From Eubacterium sp. (lineage in GTDB: Bacteria; Bacillota; Clostridia; Lachnospirales; Lachnospiraceae): a stretch of DNA of 64,000 bases. Shown piece by piece: positions 50,230 through 57,237 of this stretch. The notes beneath the pieces are model-generated. The model made no database searches and was not told the DNA's origin. It saw only the letters and a list, made by a program, of their open reading frames with translations. Position 1 is the stretch's first letter. The number at the start of each line of letters is the position of its first letter. The stretch covers positions 1 through 64,000 of the forward strand of contig JAFRHL010000037.1 of assembly GCA_017433295.1 (NCBI GenBank), written 5' to 3'. The translations under genes were made by a program, and so were the position numbers.

Positions 50230-50243
50230 TGGAAACGTTTTAA
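50230..50243. promoter_or_regulatory. LacI-type operator O2
   Basis: TGGAAACGTTTTAA shares 11 of 14 bases with O1, degenerate on its right side. It lies just downstream of the -10 region, where a bound repressor would block elongation. Its centre is 185 bases from that of O1. Confidence 0.65.
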
Positions 50244-50266
50244 TAAGTTTGTGAGGAGGAGAACTT

Positions 50267-51583
50267 ATGAGAAGGAAATTATTAGCACTGGCACTTACAG
50301 GCCTGATGACTGTCACAGCATTGACAGGGTGCGGCGGCGGATCCGGCAGTGATTCATCCACAGGAAGCGCATCGGGTTCCGGGTCGGTTTATTATCTGAA
50401 CTTTAAACCGGAGCAGGATGAAGCCTGGCAGAATCTTGCCAAAAAGTACACCGAAGAGACCGGCGTTCCGGTGGAGGTTGTTACCGCCGCTTCCGGAGAG
50501 TATGAGACCACCCTTACCAGTGAGATGGCCAAGAGCAGCGCTCCCACCCTGTTCCAGGTGAACGGACCGGTGGGGCTTGCCAGCTGGAAGGATTATTGTA
50601 TGGATCTTAAGGATTCTGACATTTACGGACAGCTTACCAGTGATGCCTATGCATTGAAGGATGGAGATGCCGTGGATGGAATTGCCTATGTTATTGAATC
50701 CTACGGTATTATCACTAATAAGAAATTACTGGAGAAGGCCGGCTATAAAGCAGAAGATATCAAGTCCTTTGCCGACCTTAAGAAGATTGCCGAGGATATT
50801 ACCGCAAGAAAAGATGAATTAGGCTTTGCGGCATTTACATCAGCGGGAATGGACGGCTCCTCTGACTGGAGGTTCAAGACCCACCTGGCCAACATGCCCA
50901 TCTATTTTGAATATCAGGACAAGGGGATTGATTCCACAGATGCCATCGAGGGAAAATACCTTGACAACTACAGAGCCATTTATGACCTCTATATTAACAA
51001 CAGCACCTGTGATCCCGCAGACCTGGCAGATAAGACCGCAGATGATTCCGAGGCAGAATTCCTGAATGAAGAAGCGGTATTCTTCCAGAATGGTTCCTGG
51101 GAATACGGCAATCTGGTGGGAGACGGCAAGTTTACTGATGATGACCTGGTTATGATCCCCATCTATGTGGGCGCAGGTGACGAGGCCAATCAGGGACTTT
51201 GTACCGGCACAGAGAACTACTGGTGTGTAAACAGCCAGGCTTCCGAAGAAGACCAGAAGGCCACTCTGGACTTTATCAACTGGTGTGTAACCTCCGATGA
51301 GGGAACAAAGGCCATGTCCGAGGATATGGGCTTTACCATTCCTTTCAAGAGCGCAAAGGAATCCCCCAATTTATTTGTAAAGCAGGATGCCCAGTATACG
51401 GCTGAGGGAAAGGTTCCGGTTTCCTGGAATTTCAGCACCATGCCTTCTGAAGAGTGGAAGAACGGTGTCGGCAGCGCCCTTACAGCTTATGCGGCAAAGC
51501 AGAACGATGCCAACTGGAAGGAAGTTGTGACAGCATTTGTGGACGGCTGGAAGACAGAATATGAGCTGGCTAATCAGCAGTAG
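50267..51583 (+). CDS. Carbohydrate ABC transporter substrate-binding lipoprotein
   Basis: A 438-residue protein: lipoprotein signal (ALTGCGGG, cysteine about 23), a Ser/Gly linker, then the type 1 extracellular solute-binding fold of the MalE class (VPVEVVTAASGEYETTL, TSAGMDGSSDWRFKTHLA, WEYGNLVG). It binds an oligosaccharide, probably an alpha-glucan given MalQ in the operon. GAGGAGGAG lies before the ATG. Followed by two permeases, a LacI regulator and MalQ; no ATPase is encoded, so a shared MsmK-type ATPase elsewhere is expected. Confidence 0.93.
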   Translation: MRRKLLALALTGLMTVTALTGCGGGSGSDSSTGSASGSGSVYYLNFKPEQDEAWQNLAKKYTEETGVPVEVVTAASGEYETTLTSEMAKSSAPTLFQVNGPVGLASWKDYCMDLKDSDIYGQLTSDAYALKDGDAVDGIAYVIESYGIITNKKLLEKAGYKAEDIKSFADLKKIAEDITARKDELGFAAFTSAGMDGSSDWRFKTHLANMPIYFEYQDKGIDSTDAIEGKYLDNYRAIYDLYINNSTCDPADLADKTADDSEAEFLNEEAVFFQNGSWEYGNLVGDGKFTDDDLVMIPIYVGAGDEANQGLCTGTENYWCVNSQASEEDQKATLDFINWCVTSDEGTKAMSEDMGFTIPFKSAKESPNLFVKQDAQYTAEGKVPVSWNFSTMPSEEWKNGVGSALTAYAAKQNDANWKEVVTAFVDGWKTEYELANQQ

Positions 51584-51601
51584 GCACTCACCGGAGGACT
51601 T

Positions 51602-52453
51602 ATGGAAAGAGCATTAAAAAAATATTCTCCCGTTTTTGTCCTTCCCACCCTGGCGGCTTTTATCATAGGCTTTGTGGTACCGTTTATTCAGGGTCTGTAC
51701 CTGTCCTTCTGTAAATTTATCACAGTGGACAACGCATCCTGGGTCGGGCTGGGCAATTATAAATACGCCTTTACCGATGCATCCTTCCGCCATGCCTTCG
51801 GTTTTACGGTAAGCTTTGCGGTGGTATCCATCCTTTTCATCAATGTGGGCGGCCTCGGTCTTGCTCTCCTGCTGACAAGGAAGCTTAAAGGGACCAATAT
51901 CTTTCGTACGGTCTTTTTTATGCCGAACCTGATCGGCGGTATTGTTCTGGGATATATCTGGCAGATCCTGATCAACTGTGTCCTCTCCCTGGCGGGAAAG
52001 CCTCTTCTGGCTTTGAACTCCACTGCCGGTTACTGGGGGATGATCATCCTCATGTGCTGGCAGCAGATTGGATATATGATGATCATTTACATAGCCGGTC
52101 TGCAGAATGTACCGGATGATGTGATTGAAGCCGCGCAGATTGACGGCGCTTCTGATTTAAGGACATTTTTCAGTGTCAAGCTGCCCATGATCATGCCGTC
52201 CATTACCATCTGTGTTTTTCTGACACTGACCAACTCTTTTAAGCTGTTTGACCAGAACCTGGCTCTTACCGCCGGTGAACCCAAACATATGACAGAGATG
52301 GTGGCCTTAAACATTTATAATACATTTTACTCCAGGGCAGGTCTTCCCTGGCATGGCTACGGCCAGGCTAAAGCAGTGATCTTCTGTGTCATCGTCATCC
52401 TGATTTCGCTGGTACAGCTGTCTGTTACAAGGTCAAGGGAGGTGCAGCAGTAA
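51602..52453 (+). CDS. Sugar ABC transporter permease (MalF/UgpA type)
   Basis: A 283-residue protein with six helices and the EAA loop VIEAAQIDGASDLRTFFSVKLP before the last helices, which contacts the ATPase. First permease of the importer. Its stop overlaps the next start (TAATG). Confidence 0.93.
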   Translation: MERALKKYSPVFVLPTLAAFIIGFVVPFIQGLYLSFCKFITVDNASWVGLGNYKYAFTDASFRHAFGFTVSFAVVSILFINVGGLGLALLLTRKLKGTNIFRTVFFMPNLIGGIVLGYIWQILINCVLSLAGKPLLALNSTAGYWGMIILMCWQQIGYMMIIYIAGLQNVPDDVIEAAQIDGASDLRTFFSVKLPMIMPSITICVFLTLTNSFKLFDQNLALTAGEPKHMTEMVALNIYNTFYSRAGLPWHGYGQAKAVIFCVIVILISLVQLSVTRSREVQQ

Positions 52454-53295
52454 TGGAAAACAGAAAAAAAACAACGGACAATATCTGGACCGTTTTTCTG
52501 GCGATCCTGGCAGTGGCCTACTGCTATCCGGTATTTATGATCCTGATCAACTCCCTGAAAAAGGAGAGAGCCATAGGAACCGGGAATATCTTTAAGCTTC
52601 CGACGGCGGAGACCTTTAACGGACTGGCCCACTATGCGGCGGCCATCAATTCCCAGGGGTTTTTAAAGAGCCTTGGCTTTTCACTCCTGATTACGGTCAC
52701 CTCAGTGGCGGCCATTCTCCTGTTCTGTTCCATGTGCGCCTGGTACATAACCAGGGTGCAGAACAGGTTTACGAAAGCCCTGTATTACCTGTTTGTATTC
52801 TCCATGGTCGTTCCTTTCCAGATGGTTATGTTTACCCTGTCTCAGACAGCGGATAGACTTGGACTGAACAGGCCGGTCAATATCTGGATCATCTACCTGG
52901 GCTTTGGAGCCGGGCTGGCGGTATTTATGTTTGCCGGCTTTATGAAATCCATTCCCTTAGAGATCGAGGAAGCCTCCATGATTGACGGATGCAATCCCCT
53001 GCAGACCTTCTTTCTTATCGTGCTTCCCATTTTAAAGCCGACTCTGGTATCGGTAGGTATCCTGGAAGCCATGTGGGTCTGGAATGATTATCTGCTGCCT
53101 ACCCTGGTCCTGGATATCAGGAAATATAAGACCATCCCCATGCTGATTCAGTATTTCCGGGGCGGCTACGGGAAGGTGGCCATGGGGCCCATGATGGCAA
53201 GCATCATGCTCACCATTATTCCCATAATTATCGTATACTTGGCCGGCCAGAAGCACATCATCAAAGGCGTTGCGGCCGGAGCCGTAAAAGGGTAA
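52453..53295 (+). CDS. Sugar ABC transporter permease (MalG type)
   Basis: A 280-residue six-helix permease with the EAA loop IEEASMIDGCNPLQTFFLIV. Partner of the preceding MalF-type protein; together they form the importer's membrane channel. Confidence 0.93.
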   Translation: MENRKKTTDNIWTVFLAILAVAYCYPVFMILINSLKKERAIGTGNIFKLPTAETFNGLAHYAAAINSQGFLKSLGFSLLITVTSVAAILLFCSMCAWYITRVQNRFTKALYYLFVFSMVVPFQMVMFTLSQTADRLGLNRPVNIWIIYLGFGAGLAVFMFAGFMKSIPLEIEEASMIDGCNPLQTFFLIVLPILKPTLVSVGILEAMWVWNDYLLPTLVLDIRKYKTIPMLIQYFRGGYGKVAMGPMMASIMLTIIPIIIVYLAGQKHIIKGVAAGAVKG

Positions 53296-53322
53296 GTAAA
53301 GACCCGGCCGGAGGTTATATAC

Positions 53323-54330
53323 ATGACAATAAAAGATATCGCAAAAGAATCCGGTTATTCGGTGGGCACCGTGTCCCGGACCCTCAATGGCAGCGGAAGT
53401 GTCTCGGAGAGAGCCAGAAAACGTATTCTGGAGGTCGTGGAAAAACATAATTTTGAGCTGAATACCAATGCCAGGCATTTAAAGAAACAGAGCAAGGACG
53501 GGATAGCGATCATCATTAAAGGAACCAACAATATGCTGTTTGCGGCCCTGGTAGAGCAGCTTCAGGGAATGATCCGCCTTCGGGGATATGCCTGTATGGT
53601 TTATTACATCGATGAAGATGATAATGAGGTGGAGCAGGCCATCCGCATCTGCCAGGACAGGAATCCTTCGGGAATCCTTTTTCTGGGCTGCTACAAAGAA
53701 CATTTCAGGAAGAAGTTTTCTTCTATATCTGTTCCCTGTGTTCTGGTCACCAGCTCAGCGGAGGATATGGGTTTTGAACATCTTTCCAGTGTTGGAACGG
53801 ATGATACGGAAGCTGCCAGATATGCGGTCAGTCACCTGTTTTCCCATGGTCATGAGAAGATCGGTGTGCTGGGAGGTAATATGAAGCGGTCCCAGGCTGT
53901 TTTTGACAGATACCGGGGGATTCTTCAGGCCTTTGAAGAAAGGGGAATGGAATTTCATCCCGACCTGCAATATGAATCAGCACATTTTTCCATATCGGAA
54001 GGATATTCCGCGGCCAAAAAGCTGATCAGAAAGATGCCGGATCTTACCGCCATCTTTGCCATGGCGGATATTACGGCCATCGGAGCCATCCGGGCCTTTA
54101 CGGATGCGGGATACCGGGTGCCGGAGGATATCTCGGTGATCGGTTTTGACGGACTGGAGATCGGGGCATATCTGGTTCCCCGGCTGACCACCATTCACCA
54201 GAATGTGTCAGGTATAGCCACAAAATGTGTAGAGATCCTGCTTTATAACATGGATAACGGGATTTCAGCGATTCATGAACGGGAACCATTTTATCTGGTT
54301 CCGGGAGAAACTGTGGTGACCAGAAAATAA
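53323..54330 (+). CDS. LacI-family transcriptional regulator
   Basis: A 335-residue repressor: helix-turn-helix with hinge (MTIKDIAKESGYSVGTVSRT, then LNGSGSVSERARKRI) and a sugar-sensing periplasmic-binding-like domain (ADITAIGAIRAFTDAGYRVP, then VIGFDGLEIG). It lies inside the importer operon, so it most likely binds the palindromes at 50045 and 50230 and is released by the imported sugar. Confidence 0.93.
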   Translation: MTIKDIAKESGYSVGTVSRTLNGSGSVSERARKRILEVVEKHNFELNTNARHLKKQSKDGIAIIIKGTNNMLFAALVEQLQGMIRLRGYACMVYYIDEDDNEVEQAIRICQDRNPSGILFLGCYKEHFRKKFSSISVPCVLVTSSAEDMGFEHLSSVGTDDTEAARYAVSHLFSHGHEKIGVLGGNMKRSQAVFDRYRGILQAFEERGMEFHPDLQYESAHFSISEGYSAAKKLIRKMPDLTAIFAMADITAIGAIRAFTDAGYRVPEDISVIGFDGLEIGAYLVPRLTTIHQNVSGIATKCVEILLYNMDNGISAIHEREPFYLVPGETVVTRK

Positions 54331-54350
54331 CCCGGAAGGGAAGTAAGGAT

Positions 54351-55895
54351 ATGAGAACCAGTGGAATATTAATGCATATATCATCTCTGCCATCGCCCTG
54401 TGGAATCGGCAGCCTGGGAAAGGCCGCCAGAGAGTTTGCGGATTTTCTGTCAAAGGCCGGCCAGTCCTGCTGGCAGACCCTTCCCATCTGCCCCACCAGC
54501 TACGGAGATTCACCCTATCAATCCTGTTCCGCCTATGCGGGCAATCCCTATTTTATTGACCTTGATCTGCTCCGGGAGGAAGGTCTGCTGGATGAAGAGG
54601 ATTATCGTTTCATCAACTGGGGGGATGACCCCGGGACAGTGGACTACGGAAAACTTTACGAAAAGCGTTTTGAGGTACTGGAGCTGGCTGTGAAACGGTT
54701 TATTGAGAAGACCGGCCATCAGGATCCTCAGGATCCTGACAGGGACTGTTTGTATCCGGACCTTAAGGAGTATCAGAGCTTCTGTCGAAGGAATGCCTTC
54801 TGGCTTGATGATTACGCCTTATTTATGACCATTAAGGAAGTCCATGGAGGTCGTTCCTTCATGGACTGGGAACCGGATCTCAAGAACAGAAAACCGGAAG
54901 CAATAAAGCTGGTAAAGAAGGATTATGCCTTCCGGATCGTTTACTGGAAGACCATCCAGTTCTTCTTTTTCAGACAATGGCATTCCCTCCATGAATACTG
55001 CAGGAAAAAGGGAATTTCCATCATCGGGGACCTGCCCTTTTATGTGTCCCTTGACAGCGTGGATGTCTGGGCCCATCCCGAGCTTTTCCTTCTGGATAAG
55101 GACAATGTCCCCATCGAGGTGGCGGGAGTTCCCCCGGACGGCTTCAGCGAGACGGGACAGCTCTGGGGCAACCCGGTCTACCGCTGGGACGAGCACAGAC
55201 GTACAGGATATGCCTGGTGGATCAGTAAGATTGATTATCTCTGTCATGAATATGACATTTTAAGGATCGATCATTTCAGAGGCTTTGATTCCTATTATAC
55301 AGTTTCCTATGGCTCAGAAGATGCCAGGGGCGGAAAGTGGAACCCGGGACCCGGGACAGAGCTTTTTAACGCCTTAAAGCAGGCTGTGGGAGAAAGAAGG
55401 ATCATTGCGGAGGATCTGGGCTATACCACGGAGTCTGTGAAGAAACTCCTGGCGGACACAGGCTTTCCCGGGATGAAGATCCTCCAGTTTGGTTTTGACG
55501 AGCGGGATGAGAGCAGCCCGGCCCATCGCCCCCATGTCTACCCGGTAAACTGTGTGGCCTACACCGGCACCCATGACAATGATACTTTACTTGGTTTTCT
55601 GGAAAATGCTTCCCGGGAGAATGTGGCCCTGGCAAAGGATTATCTGCGTCTGCAGGATCCTGACCGTTACCACTGGGATATGATCAAAGCCCTTTTTTCC
55701 ACAGCGGCGCAAACCGTCATCGTGCCGGTACAGGATCTGCTGGGCCTGGGCAGTGACTGCCGCATGAATACCCCTTCAACCCTGGGAGGCAACTGGTGTT
55801 TCAGAGTACGTGATGGTGCCCTGGACGATGCGCTGGCAGCCAGGCTCCGGCATATCACAGAGCTTTATGGAAGGAGTGAGGGTGAAAGGAGTTAG
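54351..55895 (+). CDS. malQ: 4-alpha-glucanotransferase (amylomaltase)
   Basis: A 514-residue GH77 enzyme: SGILMHISSLPSPCGIGSLG at the start, QTLPICPTSYGDSPYQS, IIGDLPFYVSLDSVDVW, LRIDHFRGFDSYY with the catalytic Asp, IIAEDLGYTTESV with the acid/base Glu, and YTGTHDNDTLLGF. It disproportionates maltodextrins after uptake. Its presence points to an alpha-1,4-glucan as substrate of the operon. Confidence 0.96.
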   Translation: MRTSGILMHISSLPSPCGIGSLGKAAREFADFLSKAGQSCWQTLPICPTSYGDSPYQSCSAYAGNPYFIDLDLLREEGLLDEEDYRFINWGDDPGTVDYGKLYEKRFEVLELAVKRFIEKTGHQDPQDPDRDCLYPDLKEYQSFCRRNAFWLDDYALFMTIKEVHGGRSFMDWEPDLKNRKPEAIKLVKKDYAFRIVYWKTIQFFFFRQWHSLHEYCRKKGISIIGDLPFYVSLDSVDVWAHPELFLLDKDNVPIEVAGVPPDGFSETGQLWGNPVYRWDEHRRTGYAWWISKIDYLCHEYDILRIDHFRGFDSYYTVSYGSEDARGGKWNPGPGTELFNALKQAVGERRIIAEDLGYTTESVKKLLADTGFPGMKILQFGFDERDESSPAHRPHVYPVNCVAYTGTHDNDTLLGFLENASRENVALAKDYLRLQDPDRYHWDMIKALFSTAAQTVIVPVQDLLGLGSDCRMNTPSTLGGNWCFRVRDGALDDALAARLRHITELYGRSEGERS

Positions 55896-55935
55896 GGTCT
55901 GGTCCCCGGCGGAAGCTCTTAAGAGGGTTACAGGT

Positions 55936-56952
55936 TTAAATCCAATAACGTTCCAGCTGCTTTTCATCCAGTTTATCGACAAAGGCACGTTTATAAGCGA
56001 GGAAGGAATCCAGACCCATCAGGATATGAAAGAGCAGGGCTCTGCTCTCGAATTCCTGCCGGGTCTTCGGCATTTCTTCCTTTTTCATATTAATGAAGAT
56101 CTCCTCCAGCAGTTTTTCCTGCTTCTCGGGGTTGTTTTTTTCCAGAATAAAGTCTGTCAGGTAATGGATATAATCCGCAACCACCGCTGCCTGGGCCGGA
56201 ACATTCCGGATCAGTACCATGGACGAATGGAGACTCTGAAGAACCTGGCACTGGTCATACCTCATTTCAAAATAATCGATGTAGTAGACCGGGTGGGACC
56301 GGAATGTATTCTCCTGGTACTCTCTGGCATCTTCTATGAATCCGCGGAGGTCTTCTTCCAGCTTCAGAATCTGTGACCAGACATCATCATGGGATTCGTC
56401 TTCAGCAGGATCCATCAGATAACGGGCCATATGTGAAAGAATCTCCTTAAGTTCCTCTTCGGTCTTTCTCATATCCTCGATCATAACCCTTAAATGGGTC
56501 CGGTTGGCATGGAAAAGATTGAGAAAAAGAGCCAGCACAATGCCGATCAGGACTAAAAGGAATTCATTAATGATGGATGCCCGGGAAAAATCGTGGGTGA
56601 TGAGCAGATGGGCACCCATTACTGCGTTTACAGAAATCGTCGTGCGCCATCCAAGCATCTCTGTGATCAGTACTGTCAGGAAAACATAGGTACCATATGC
56701 AATAGTGATGTTATCGATATGCAGGAAGACTGCCCACGCGATACAGACGCAAATGGCAAAGGTAATAAGCCGGTAAAGAGAGAGCCTGACGGTTTCCCAC
56801 TTTGTTGCCATAAGAGTAAGGAGGGCGATGGTACCCGCTGAGACTGTGTTATCAAGTTTCAGCTGACTTGCGATAAATATGGCCAGGCTGCTTCCGATTC
56901 CGAGCTTAAAGGTAAACAGCAGCCGCTGTCTGATATACTTTTTCTTCTTCAT
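55936..56952 (-). CDS. Aromatic acid exporter family (FUSC-like) membrane protein
   Basis: A 338-residue protein. ATG 56952 has AAGGA eight bases upstream and gives MKKKKYIRQR before the first helix. Four to five helices (about 12-150) carry the FUSC/ArAE pattern (FTFKLGIGSSLAIFIASQLK, GWRTTISVNAVMGAHLLI), then a long cytoplasmic helical domain rich in Glu and Asp. The family is linked to efflux of aromatic acids; substrate unknown. Convergent with malQ. Confidence 0.83.
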   Translation of the reverse strand: MKKKKYIRQRLLFTFKLGIGSSLAIFIASQLKLDNTVSAGTIALLTLMATKWETVRLSLYRLITFAICVCIAWAVFLHIDNITIAYGTYVFLTVLITEMLGWRTTISVNAVMGAHLLITHDFSRASIINEFLLVLIGIVLALFLNLFHANRTHLRVMIEDMRKTEEELKEILSHMARYLMDPAEDESHDDVWSQILKLEEDLRGFIEDAREYQENTFRSHPVYYIDYFEMRYDQCQVLQSLHSSMVLIRNVPAQAAVVADYIHYLTDFILEKNNPEKQEKLLEEIFINMKKEEMPKTRQEFESRALLFHILMGLDSFLAYKRAFVDKLDEKQLERYWI

Positions 56953-57034
56953 GGTTTTATTCCTTAATGTAAAAATTTGTGATATTATAGCACAAATGTC
57001 TAGGATTAACAAGAGTCGGTTTCAAGGAGACGAA

Positions 57035-57061
57035 GGAGACAGAGAACCGTCCCCTGTCTCC
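57035..57061 (+). repeat. 27-bp palindromic repeat, copy 6
   Basis: Perfect copy; the right arm is repeated once more (CCCTGTCTCC, 57062-57071) and the left arm is preceded by a partial GGAGACGA. Upstream of the exporter start, in the gap before the EAL gene. Confidence 0.9.
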
Positions 57062-57141
57062 CCCTGTCTCCTTGGTGTGTCTGAATTGTAACAAAAAGGT
57101 CACAAGTGTAATGAATAAGGATTTTAATAGTTGCTATTCTG

Positions 57142-57150
57142 TGGTATAAT
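57142..57150 (+). promoter_or_regulatory. Extended -10 promoter of the EAL gene
   Basis: TGGTATAAT, a TGn-extended consensus -10, lies 88 bases before the start at 57238. No convincing -35 is seen. The small palindrome copy B sits in the leader. Confidence 0.5.
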
Positions 57151-57167
57151 GCAAATATAAGTCTGGG

Positions 57168-57197
57168 AATCAGTCGAAATCGCCCGGGAGGCGATTT
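57168..57197 (+). repeat. Second small palindromic repeat, copy B
   Basis: AATCAGTCG then AAATCGCC (57177-57184), a CGGGA loop and GGCGATTT (57190-57197). The same core and left flank occur in reverse at 22834-22860 and, degenerate, at 31623-31650. Confidence 0.6.
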
Positions 57198-57237
57198 ACC
57201 TGTTTCGGAACCATACTCTGTAGATGGAGAGATAGTT

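Larger units (their letters stand above)
49915..50266. other. 352-base divergent regulatory gap
   Basis: It separates the binding-lipoprotein gene (left) from the alpha-glucan importer (right). It holds two LacI-type operators and a promoter, listed separately, and near 49937-49963 TTGATA and TATCAA arms that may belong to the leftward promoter. No gene is seen. Confidence 0.7.
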
